A DNA stretch of 41,550 nucleotides from NCBI GenBank assembly GCA_030750465.1, contig JASMHZ010000009.1:1-41550 (forward strand), read 5' to 3'. Below, in pieces: positions 1 to 8,900 of the stretch (position 1 is the stretch's first letter; each line of letters begins with the position of its first letter). Under the pieces are notes generated by a model, which did no database searches, had not been told where the DNA came from, and was given only the letters and a program-made list of their open reading frames with translations. Origin of the DNA: Candidatus Peribacteraceae bacterium. Its GTDB lineage: Bacteria; Patescibacteriota; Gracilibacteria; Peribacterales; Peribacteraceae. The position numbers and the translations under genes were made by a program.

Positions 1-1683
1 TTAAACCGCGGAGCGAACTTAAGCGGCGAACCATGTCTCGAAGAACAAATTGGTGAATGCTGCGGACTTTGCAAAGGAAAACTGATGCAGGAGGAATATG
101 CTGACCGCATTCAGAATATAATTAAGTTTCTTAAAGGAGATCGCAAGCCTGCGATCAGCAAACTGGCTGAAGAGATGAGAAAAGCTGCTGAAAATAAAAA
201 GTTTGAGCGTGCGGCTAAACTTAGAGACGCTTTAACGTCTATAGAAAGAATGGAAGAACAACAACTTGTCTCCGACACTTCCGGTGAAGACATGGATGTG
301 ATCGGGATGTCGGTACTTAATGGGAAAGCTCAAGTAGTTCTCTTTAAACAACGCTTAGGAAAAGTAATTGATGAACTGAGTCTTACTCTTGCAGGACAGG
401 CTGAGTCGGAGGCGCAAGCTCTATCACAATTCATTCCTCAATATTATTCGGAGTCACCTGATATTCCCCCATTGATTGTAATTGGCAAAGAATTGGATGA
501 ACTACAAACACTCGAAGAGTGGTTACGTGAACAATCCGGACGAGCAACAGAACTTAGAGCTGCTGAGCGCGGAAATAAGTCTAAACTCTTGGCACTTGCC
601 GAAAAAAACGCTCATGAGAAACTAAAAGCACTGGAGACAAAATGGGAAGCTGCAGCGAAAAATACCGAATTAGCTTTAACTGATCTGAAAGAGGAACTTA
701 ACCTTCCTGATATTCCTAAAAGAATCGAGTGCTATGACATCTCGCACACAAGCGGAACGGAAACTGTGGGAAGCATGTCTGTTGCAAAGAACGGCAAAGC
801 TGCGAATGACCAATACAGGCATTTTACAATCCGAACTCTTAAGGAAGGAGAGATCGATGATTACAAAGCACTGGCTGAAGTTTTGAAGAGAAGACTTCGA
901 TACCTTGTAGTTAACCTTAAGGAAGAAGAGGCTAAGTGGAAAACCAAAGGAATCACTATTGGTAGAGCAAGAAAGGGCGAACAGGAAAAAATTGCAGAAA
1001 TAATTAATGCTGAACCGGAACTTAGTGATGAAGATTTGGATTACAGAGATTTCACAGTTGCACGAAAAGAAAAAGAAATCATTGCATTTGTCCGGCACAT
1101 GATTAATAAGGAGAAAACCCAAGAGCTAAAGTCGCTTTGGGTTAATCTGGAATACCGCAGCGATAAACTTGGTCAATTCTTAGCGCGAAAAGCATTAAGC
1201 AAAATTAAAAAAGGAAAGGTTTACATAATTTTTGCCCCGGAATCGAATCTGGAAGAGTACTACAGCGAAATAGGCTTCCGCCACATTCACGATGCACCGA
1301 AAATACTTAAGGAAAAAACTGCAAAGTTTGTAGTAAAACTTCCCCTCGGTAGAAAACTCGGACTCTTTATGATGTACGACACTGCGAAAAACAAAGCTGA
1401 CTCTTCTTTAAGTTCAAAACCGGACCTGATTGTTATTGACGGAGGTAAGGGGCAAGTCTCGACTGTTTCGGAAGTTCTTAAAGAATTAGATCTTAAGATT
1501 CCTCTAATTGGAATTGCAAAGAAAGAGGAAGAGATTTTCGTTCCAAACTCGTCGCATCCGATTCCATTTAATAAGGAAGCTCAAGCTGTATTTCTGCTAA
1601 TGAGGCTGAGGAATGAGGCGCACAGATTTGCAAACAGGCTGAGGGAGAAGAAGGCGGAGAAAGTAATGATTGGCAAGCTTTAA
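1..1683 (+). CDS. uvrC: UvrABC system protein C (partial, 5' end outside window) with internal GNAT-like insertion
   Basis: Frame 1 is open from base 1 (LNRGANLSGEPCLEEQIGECCGLCKGKLMQEEYADRI...), so the ATG at 85 is internal. UVR-like helix (KLAEEMRKAAENKKFERAAKLRDAL), UvrC motifs CYDISHTSG, GSMSVAKNGK, DLIVIDGGKGQVS, IPLIGIAKKEEEIF, RNEAHRFA. Confidence 0.93.
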   Translation, partial: LNRGANLSGEPCLEEQIGECCGLCKGKLMQEEYADRIQNIIKFLKGDRKPAISKLAEEMRKAAENKKFERAAKLRDALTSIERMEEQQLVSDTSGEDMDVIGMSVLNGKAQVVLFKQRLGKVIDELSLTLAGQAESEAQALSQFIPQYYSESPDIPPLIVIGKELDELQTLEEWLREQSGRATELRAAERGNKSKLLALAEKNAHEKLKALETKWEAAAKNTELALTDLKEELNLPDIPKRIECYDISHTSGTETVGSMSVAKNGKAANDQYRHFTIRTLKEGEIDDYKALAEVLKRRLRYLVVNLKEEEAKWKTKGITIGRARKGEQEKIAEIINAEPELSDEDLDYRDFTVARKEKEIIAFVRHMINKEKTQELKSLWVNLEYRSDKLGQFLARKALSKIKKGKVYIIFAPESNLEEYYSEIGFRHIHDAPKILKEKTAKFVVKLPLGRKLGLFMMYDTAKNKADSSLSSKPDLIVIDGGKGQVSTVSEVLKELDLKIPLIGIAKKEEEIFVPNSSHPIPFNKEAQAVFLLMRLRNEAHRFANRLREKKAEKVMIGKL

Positions 1684-1700
1684 TTATATGCAAAATAATG

Positions 1701-1725
1701 ATTGTATGTACAATGTACATACAAT
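1701..1725. promoter_or_regulatory. Perfect inverted repeat (12-bp arms, 1-nt centre), candidate operator
   Basis: attgtatgtaca-a-tgtacatacaat, 41 bp upstream of a small RHH gene; no T-tract follows as expected for a terminator. Confidence 0.45.
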
Positions 1726-1766
1726 GATAATTTTCAATTATCAATTTACAATTTTCAATTTTTCTT

Positions 1767-1931
1767 ATGATCACTCCTCATCTAACCATCCGCCTTGACC
1801 CAAGACTTAAAGCAGCCGTTATGAGACAAGCAAAAAGGGATCGCCTAAGTCTTTCTGATGCAATGCGACTACTCTTGTTTGCATATGCAAAAGGAGAAGT
1901 GAAGTTGGCAGCTCTTCAGGAAGTTAAATAA
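1767..1931 (+). CDS. 54-aa ribbon-helix-helix (CopG/Arc-like) DNA-binding protein
   Basis: Read directly, below the length cutoff of the supplied track: MITPHLTIRLDPRLKAAVMRQAKRDRLSLSDAMRLLLFAYAKGEVKLAALQEVK*. LTIRLDPRLKAAV..AKRDRLSLSDAMR matches the RHH beta-strand/helix pattern. Confidence 0.75.
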   Translation: MITPHLTIRLDPRLKAAVMRQAKRDRLSLSDAMRLLLFAYAKGEVKLAALQEVK

Positions 1932-1937
1932 TAAATC

Positions 1938-1962
1938 CTAAGTTCTAAGTTCTAAGTTCTAA
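1938..1962. repeat. Heptameric short tandem repeat (ctaagtt)x3.6
   Basis: ctaagtt ctaagtt ctaagtt ctaa. Confidence 0.9.
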
Positions 1963-2576
1963 CCCACAGTCACCACCTTCGGTTGCGCTGTCTTCGGTGC
2001 AGGAGCAAACCCTCCTGTAGCCGGCTTTTGCTGTGAAGGCTGTCTTCTCTGATATGCAGTAACTACATCAGAAAGAATACCTGCAACACGTCCAGCGTAT
2101 GGGACGTACTTCTTTGTTAAATCCTGACCTCCCAATCCTTCCTTAAGATGCAAGCGAAGCGAACCAAATCTGAATATATCCCAGAATTGAGTCTCTGTGC
2201 TTACTCCCCCAATGTTTTCCAAATGTATTGGTTTAATTTCCCTTTTAAAGATGGAAGTCTGATCCACCATAAGTACTTTGTCCGTGGTAATCATTATAAA
2301 ATCAAACATCCAGTCTATAAGGGACTTGATCATTCTGCTGAAAATAAACAAGAACCAAAAGCCAAATGTAACCCCGCCAACCCAAGCCATCGGCCATTCG
2401 TAAATATATCCAACGATAAATATTGCAGTAAGAACCACTGTTGCAATAAATTCAGGAATAACAGCGAACAGAAGAGAGAGTAAATGAAATCTGGTTGTTA
2501 GCACCTCGCTCTCTCCGGCATGCAGGAAGCGGGCTTTGATCTTTTCTATATCCGTCTCTAGTGCAAAGATGCGCAT
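1959..2576 (-). CDS. Membrane protein with bacterial PH-like domain
   Basis: Two TM segments (FAVIPEFIATVVLTAIFIVGYIY; GGVTFGFWFLFIF) followed by ITTDKVLMVDQTSIFKREIKPIHLENIGGVSTET..WDIFRFGSLRL, typical of bPH2 domains. Confidence 0.7.
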   Translation of the reverse strand: MRIFALETDIEKIKARFLHAGESEVLTTRFHLLSLLFAVIPEFIATVVLTAIFIVGYIYEWPMAWVGGVTFGFWFLFIFSRMIKSLIDWMFDFIMITTDKVLMVDQTSIFKREIKPIHLENIGGVSTETQFWDIFRFGSLRLHLKEGLGGQDLTKKYVPYAGRVAGILSDVVTAYQRRQPSQQKPATGGFAPAPKTAQPKVVTVG

Positions 2577-2630
2577 AGCTTCAGATCTTAGGGGAGAAAT
2601 GGGTATTTGGCAAGAATTATGCTTATGTTT

Positions 2631-3437
2631 TTAATCACGATAATCTTCAAAATCTATTGCAGTGTGTATACGTTTGTATAGCTGCCTCGTGAACAACAAG
2701 GTGATTTTTCGTTTTGCGAGATCGACGATCTCTTTTGTATGCTGATATCGGCGGCCGCTTGTTGTTACACATATTTCATCTGACATGTCGCGGATGATTC
2801 TTCCGACTTCTTCTAGTTTCATTCCAAGTATCATGTCCTCCCCAAGATTCATTCCTGGTTCATACCCAATCTGCAGTGCGGCTTCTCTGCGATACGAAAA
2901 GTTCGCACCCGTCTGACCGCGTTCTGGATGCTCTTTCTCCACAGCTCCAATCGCACGCAAAAGACGAAAAGCACTTTGTACAACTGATGCACATGCTTTG
3001 TACCCATGGAAGAGCGGATGAACATGATCGAAGCGAAATCGTCCCGTAACACCTACTACACCAGGATCGTCATATTTACTCAAATGTGAGTCGACCCATG
3101 TTGGAGGCACTACTGTATCGCCATCCGAACCAATCAGTACCGGCGTATTGGCCTCTTCCAGCCCGCGTTGTCTTGCATACGAAACTCCTTTCCGTGGTTC
3201 AGAGACAACCTTAGCTCCGGCATGTTCTGCAATCCCCGCGGTATCATCCGTACTCGCATTATCAACTATAATCACCTCGCATCGATGGTGCGCTACTTTT
3301 GCAACTGTCTCGGCTATCGAATTAAGCATAGCCAAGATAGCAGCCTCCTCATTGTGTGCAGGCACGACAATGCTTACATCAGGTTTCTCCCTATGCCTAT
3401 ATCGAAGCACACCTCTTTCAATGGTTCCGCCTTGCAT
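2631..3437 (-). CDS. Glycosyltransferase family 2
   Basis: DVSIVVPAHNEEAAILAMLNSI...CEVIIVDNASTDDTAGIAEHAGAKVVSEPRKGVSYARQRGLEEANTPVLIGSDGDTVVPPTW, canonical GT-A/GT2 motifs. Confidence 0.9.
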   Translation of the reverse strand: MQGGTIERGVLRYRHREKPDVSIVVPAHNEEAAILAMLNSIAETVAKVAHHRCEVIIVDNASTDDTAGIAEHAGAKVVSEPRKGVSYARQRGLEEANTPVLIGSDGDTVVPPTWVDSHLSKYDDPGVVGVTGRFRFDHVHPLFHGYKACASVVQSAFRLLRAIGAVEKEHPERGQTGANFSYRREAALQIGYEPGMNLGEDMILGMKLEEVGRIIRDMSDEICVTTSGRRYQHTKEIVDLAKRKITLLFTRQLYKRIHTAIDFEDYRD

Positions 3438-3466
3438 TTAGTCTACATACTATGATTATGTTTAGT

Positions 3467-3712
3467 TTACTTGTCAATGAGCAGTATTTGTTCTTTCTCG
3501 GTCTTACTTAAACTCTTAACTTGCGCTTCCCTCTTCTTGGCTTTAGCCAGAGTTTCAAATTCTTCTGAATATACAATTTTCACGGGCCTTCTCGACCTAG
3601 TATATTTTGCTCCTTTACCTGAATTGTGTTTGTCTTCTCTCTTCTTAAGATCAAGACAAGATCCGCTGTAAAGCGAGTTATCCGAGCATCTGGCTAAGTA
3701 GAAATATGGCAT
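3467..3712 (-). CDS. GIY-YIG nuclease superfamily protein
   Basis: MPYFYLARCSDNSLYSGSCLDLKKREDKHNSGKGAKYTRSRRPVKIVYSEEF...AKKREAQVKSLSKTEKEQIL, standalone GIY-YIG fold (YhbQ-like). Confidence 0.88.
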   Translation of the reverse strand: MPYFYLARCSDNSLYSGSCLDLKKREDKHNSGKGAKYTRSRRPVKIVYSEEFETLAKAKKREAQVKSLSKTEKEQILLIDK

Positions 3713-3799
3713 GTACTTAAGTATATGCTAAATGTAAATGGAAGCATTTTCACCCGTTATTCTTTGCACAAACATGATGTCAATTTATACTTAAACTAT

Positions 3800-3874
3800 G
3801 GCCCGTTCGTCTAGTGGTTAGGACGCAAGGTTCTCATCCTTGTAACAGGGGTTCGATTCCCCTACGGGCTACCA
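3800..3874 (+). tRNA. tRNA-Glu(CTC), CCA encoded
   Basis: Acceptor GGCCCGT/ACGGGCT, D-arm GTCTAGTGGTTAGGAC, anticodon stem CAAGG-TTCTCAT-CCTTG (anticodon CTC), T-arm AGGGG-TTCGATT-CCCCT, 3' ACCA. Confidence 0.95.
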
Positions 3875-3953
3875 GCTAGATTATGGCTTATTTAATCTTA
3901 AAGAAGTACTTCAGAGATTTCTCTTATTCATTTACTATGCGATACCGATACGT

Positions 3954-4436
3954 ATGGGGCTCACTTATCCTTACATGACTGGCTTTTTAGAAAAGATGCC
4001 AGACTTGGCAGTAGAAACTGTTGATCGACAAGTAGATGTGAATCGAATACTGAATGAGACTGTTTCAGGGGCATATGACAGCCTAGCTTTAGTTAGGAGA
4101 CCAGGAAGCCTTTCGCCCTCAGAGAGGACTGTGAACGAAAATAGGATTCAATCAAAAATTGGATATTGTGAGTTGATGGCATATGTGGAACAACAATCAC
4201 CTCGATCCTTCTGCGAAACATTTGTTCCAAAAGAAATGCTGCCTCAGCTTCTGCAAACAAAAAGAAGTAGGAGGCGAACCCTATTATCTGGTATGTTTGG
4301 CTCAATCTTGTGGGATGCAGCCTTCTTAACACAGCGAGATGCGGGCTTTATGGGAATGTACAACTCGTGGAATAATGCAATGACGGCTCTGATATGCAAA
4401 AGAGTTAGACGGATACTAAGTCGTGAACTCAAGTAA
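3954..4436 (+). CDS. Hypothetical protein (160 aa)
   Basis: Uninterrupted ORF immediately 3' of tRNA-Glu; no family recognised. Confidence 0.55.
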   Translation: MGLTYPYMTGFLEKMPDLAVETVDRQVDVNRILNETVSGAYDSLALVRRPGSLSPSERTVNENRIQSKIGYCELMAYVEQQSPRSFCETFVPKEMLPQLLQTKRSRRRTLLSGMFGSILWDAAFLTQRDAGFMGMYNSWNNAMTALICKRVRRILSRELK

Positions 4437-4489
4437 CTTGAAATTTCAACCTAGTGCCAATCCCCTACGGTTTACCATCGATCTCAATT

Positions 4490-4897
4490 CTAAATCCAAT
4501 GCAATAACTGACAACCTGTATCATGTAAAAACCTTATCGTGCGACATAATTCATATTCATCCACATTTCTATCCCTTGCCGCATCGAGATCGTTTATATA
4601 CCTCGTCATCTCTTCATCAGTCATTAATAAACTAAGTTGTGTTGTTAAACGAAAACGAAGAACATCGAGCCGTTCCGATAGAGCTATGAGCTCACGTCGC
4701 GCTCTAAATTCTACTTCTCGTACATCGCCAAGTGCATCGAGCAGGCCATCATCATAATGCAATGCAAAACGCGCATTATCCAACATGCTACGTGCAACTT
4801 GCTCAACTGTATGAACAGGCAAGGTTTCGACTGGTACTTCACAATAGGAATCAAGTGACATTCTTACTACTTCCCCATCGGTGTATTCAGCTGCCAT
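4490..4897 (-). CDS. Hypothetical protein (about 135 aa)
   Basis: Internal ATG (MAAEYTDGEVVRM...) preferred over the track start at 5089, because the extra N-terminus translates a GC-rich hairpin repeat. Confidence 0.55.
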   Translation of the reverse strand: MAAEYTDGEVVRMSLDSYCEVPVETLPVHTVEQVARSMLDNARFALHYDDGLLDALGDVREVEFRARRELIALSERLDVLRFRLTTQLSLLMTDEEMTRYINDLDAARDRNVDEYELCRTIRFLHDTGCQLLHWI

Positions 4898-4972
4898 GAT
4901 ATTTAAGTCTAACCAAATATAAATCCAGTATAAAGCCTCTAAGTGCTTTTTCTTGACTAAGAAGAAAAGATA

Positions 4973-5015
4973 CACCCTCCCCCGTCGGGGTGGGTTAAGC
5001 TTCAGGGTGGCAGGG
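4973..5015. repeat. GC-rich hairpin element
   Basis: caccctcccccgtcggggtgggttaagcttcagggtggcagggcgg in an AT-rich intergenic region; self-complementary. Confidence 0.5.
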
Positions 5016-5100
5016 CGGTAGTTATATATAATGGTTTTCTCAAAATTCCAAGTCAATACCTCCTCAAAAAAATCTTTTCCCGACCACAACTTTTAAGCAT

Positions 5101-5138
5101 CTCAAAGCCCCGCAAGACGTTCCACTCCAAAGCGGAAC
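5101..5138 (-). repeat. Dispersed repeat copy 1 (see 23408-23443)
   Basis: Minus strand gttccgctttggagtggaacgtcttgcggggctttg aligns without gaps to 23408 gttccgcttgtgggtggaactgcttacggggcttag, 29/36 identical by eye. Confidence 0.5.
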
Positions 5139-5251
5139 AGATACAAAAAGTTGCTCAATTCTTTGACTAAACCCTGTTTCATTTCATAGAATTCAATAAT
5201 GAAACCGCCTGAGACACGTGATGTAGTATCGAAATCGATCGTATTGCAATA

Positions 5252-5893
5252 ATGCAAGGAGTGATTCGCAGATGCGGCCAAAATATTGATGAGCTAAACC
5301 AAGAATCATTGCAAGAAGTATTCAAAGTAACCAAAGAGCTTGCTGAGCCGAAAAAATCAGAAGCAAGTACTACAAAATTTAACTGTAGTTATTATCATTT
5401 ACTTCAAATAATTCGAGGCGCAATCGAAAGACTAAAATTAGTGCCCAACCTACCATTGGTCATAGTTCCGGAAGAACTGGAAGAAGATGAAGGAGCCAGT
5501 TCAAAATGGGTGCAGGAAAGACAAAAAATTTCAATTTTATATCCTGTTTTTGTAGATGCAATAATTGACAAACTAAAAATGACAGACGAGTTTCCTTCAA
5601 TTGCAATAAACTCAATATATCAAGTCCTAACAGAACAACTCTTTTCTGTTTTAGGACATGCAGAATTCAAACAGGTTCCCGTTTTCGTTGTAAGTACAGG
5701 TTCACCCACTGTAAAAGATCAACAAGCTGAAAACACCAGAGCATATAATCAGGCAACTGCATATATGCACAAAGAGCCTCGTCTAGGAAGAAATGAGCCT
5801 TGCCATTGTGGAAGCGATAAAAAATATAAGAAATGTTGTATGCGAAAAGACAACTTTAAAGACAACTTTAAAGACAACTTTGGAAACAATTGA
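5252..5893 (+). CDS. SEC-C motif protein
   Basis: C-terminal RLGRNEPCHCGSDKKYKKCCMRKD, the SecA-type zinc-binding SEC-C motif. The rest is not recognised. Confidence 0.75.
   Translation: MQGVIRRCGQNIDELNQESLQEVFKVTKELAEPKKSEASTTKFNCSYYHLLQIIRGAIERLKLVPNLPLVIVPEELEEDEGASSKWVQERQKISILYPVFVDAIIDKLKMTDEFPSIAINSIYQVLTEQLFSVLGHAEFKQVPVFVVSTGSPTVKDQQAENTRAYNQATAYMHKEPRLGRNEPCHCGSDKKYKKCCMRKDNFKDNFKDNFGNN
5857..5892 (+). repeat. 12-bp tandem repeat at the 3' end of the SEC-C gene
   Basis: gacaactttaaa gacaactttaaa gacaactttgga encoding DNFK DNFK DNFG. Confidence 0.85.
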
Positions 5894-5976
5894 TTCTAGA
5901 TTATCTCATCCCAAACTCCTTCTGATCTTCGCAATCAAATTTGATTTCCTAGTTCTGTGGGGATATTTGCCAGATT

Positions 5977-8900
5977 TTATATCTGCCTCTTCTTCTTCCT
6001 TCTCTTGATGTCTGCGGCATAGAAATATCGCTGTCCATAATTTATTACCTTACCCCTCCTATCCAACTTAGCTAAAGTAAGGAACCATCCTCTGCTGGAA
6101 TGGCCGCGAGCCAAAATTAATGCACCATCTTCAGCTGCTTTCATAGATGATATTTCTTTAACAGGAACAAGATCTGGGGCTCCATATTTCTCAACCAAAG
6201 CACGGAAGTAATCAAGCCTCTCGCCTCTTTGCGCTGTTGCAACATCCTGGAGTGAAATTTCCAGAAGTTCTTCATGCGGAATTTCCTGAATTGAACCGTG
6301 TGCTTCAATCATTGCATGAATCGAATCAACAACGTGATCGAACTTGCGTTTCTCACCATGATGTTCTTCCTTTGCCTGCGATTGCTCTGCAGGAGTTTTG
6401 TACTCAACATCTCTTTCTCCTATCTTGAACCTTTCATGGTATGAACCCGGAGGCGCTTCTTCAGGATCTGCCGGCGTGCCGTTATGTCCTCCATATCCAC
6501 TTCCACTCCAGCGAGGCGGGTGTCCGAAGTGCAGTTTTTTATGATCAGTTGGGATAACCATTTCCATATCAGTTGGATCGCCCGTTTTTTTGACTGTAAT
6601 AATAAATCCATGGAATTGTTCCTCGTCCTCATTATCCGTAGATGTAACATAATTCGTATGTTCTTTTACAATTTCGAATCCAAAGAACTTTTGAAGTACA
6701 AAACAGAAGTCATCGAACTCTTCATCTGTTTGAAAGATACCAGGAGGCAAAGTTATCACGGCGACCCCGCCAGGTTTCAAGATGCGATTCATTTCTCTTA
6801 GGGCTCTGACTCTTTCTTCTCCGTCATTGGAAGGTTTTCGCGGGTTGTGGCGCGTGTAATGCAGAGCAAGAGAGTGAACAATCATGTGCTGCGATTCATT
6901 TTCATACGGCAGTTCGTCCATCGAACATTCATCTACCAAACTTTCATCCAGATCATCACCGTACATTCCCCTTCCAACTTCAAGCATAGCTGCAGATAGG
7001 TCGCTTGATCGCACTACCAAATCTTCTCTGTGCTTTAGATTGCGTGCCATCGCCATTGTACCTGCCGCAACATCTGCAATGTTTAGAACCGAGTCGCCTG
7101 AACAATCTTTAACTCCTTGCATATGCTCCTCCAAAACTCCCATTACAACGCGGCGGTTGTTTCCCGCATGTGACAACTCTTCCTCTTGCCCATAATGGTA
7201 CGCTAATTCTTTTGCATACTTCCCGTCTTTGCCTTCGAAGAATTCTTTAACCTTCTCTTTACCCTGGTTGAATATTTGCTTGAAGATAAACATAATTTTC
7301 TGCCTTGGGGTCATTGCTTCATACGCCAGGTAACCGCCTCTATTAACTTTGCACGTCTCATCGCTAAGGATCTGTTCTTCCTCCTCTGTAAGCGGAGCTC
7401 CTTGCAAGAGTCTTTCTATGATTACCTTTTTTCGTTCTGCAAATTCCCACATAGCCTGCTCGATGGTTCCCGCCATAATGCATCGCCTGTACGACATTGG
7501 GCAATCTCGTCCCCATCTCTGACCACGCCCAAACCATTGCCATTCTTCAGAGATTACTGAAGTTGGGGTCCCCATTCTGTGGAAGTGCACGCACGAAAGA
7601 TCTATTCCGACCCCTACAGTATCTGTGCGAGCAAATAGGACTGCATCCCGTTCGCAATCTCTGTATTCAGCAATTACTTTTCTGGTAGCTGTCATAGATG
7701 CGCCGTCATTATCAATCAAAGCTGCGCCATCACCACCAAACAACGGATCTCCTCCTGTATTAGTTCCATCAAGAATGAATGTTTCAATGTTTTCTTCTGC
7801 AAGTCTCTTTCTAATTCTTCCAACAATATAAGCATTGGTATCACTAGTCTCTGGATTATTGCTTCCAGTGATTTTATCAGCTGATTTCAAGGCTCTTTCT
7901 TCATCTGTACCAAAGTCTCTTGTCATTCCCTTTGCATCTCCAGTCATTCCAAATGAAATTCGTACTGGGCTTGTTCCTGAAGCACGAGCCTGTTTTATGT
8001 CCTCAACAATAACGTCGATAAGTTGCTGTTCCTTCTCTGGACTCATTGCACTTTGCTTCCAGAGTTCGTGAATCTTTTCGGTTGCATCAAAGAATGGATC
8101 TTCTCTGATGGCTTCGTACAAAGCGCGTCTGTATTCGTTCAACTCTGCATAGTGCGGCTCTTGCACATTAGGTGCAAAGCCGACTGGCAAGCTGTCTTCT
8201 GTTTCGCGCCTAAGCATCCTAAGGGACAGAAGGTTTCTAACAAGCCTTGTATGCTTGTCTCTGATAGCATCTCTGATTGACTTGATATTCGAGAAGTCTA
8301 CTGTCTCTTTACCTCCAGGCACTCCCGGAGTTTTCGATCTGTCTTGCCCTGCATTCAAGAACCTGAGCGATGCGGCAACATCGTCGATTGTGTTGTAGAT
8401 CGGTGTAGCTGTTGCAAGCACCATGTATCCTTCTTTGACTGTATCGCATTGTGAAATTCTGAATGCTCTCTCGTGGTCAGCTCCGCCTGGCTTTCTTAAG
8501 TAATGCGACTCGTCCATAGTCATAAAGTCCGCACCAACCCTCTTTGCAAGCTCTTCGTTTAGAACATCGGCACCAAGTTCAACACCAAGCTTGTCTGCAA
8601 ATGTCTGATCGTTGATCGGAGTGCTATGGCGCGCCATCGAGTAACTCATCAGAACATATTCAGATTCTTCGAATGCCTTCTTCCATTCCTTCCAACGTTC
8701 CGCTCTGTTGTTTGGATGAATTACTGCTACATTTGGTTTATCTGTAAAGTAACCTTCGCCATCACTTAAGCGCTTTTCCCATTCTCCAAGTACGCTAGGT
8801 GGGCAAAGAATGAGTGCCTTGTTTGCCTTACCTTGTTCACGGAGATATTCGAAAGTAGCAATACAGCTTCCTGTTTTTCCTGCTCCAACATCATCTGCAA

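Noticed and set aside
676-1122. Minus-strand 148-aa ORF
   Set aside because: Lies antisense inside the uvrC coding frame with Phe/Cys/Ser-rich, non-protein-like composition.
2148-3455. Plus-strand ORFs antisense to the PH-domain and glycosyltransferase genes (2148-2483, 3148-3441, 3168-3455)
   Set aside because: Opposite strand carries clearly conserved family motifs; these are shadow ORFs.
4423-4757. Plus-strand ORFs 4423-4635 and 4539-4757
   Set aside because: Antisense to the 4490-4897 ORF, low-complexity Ser/His-rich translations, no support.
4898-5089. N-terminal extension of the 4490 ORF in the track
   Set aside because: Encodes the translation of a GC-rich hairpin repeat (LNPPRRGRVYLFFLVKKK); an internal ATG at 4897 is a better start.
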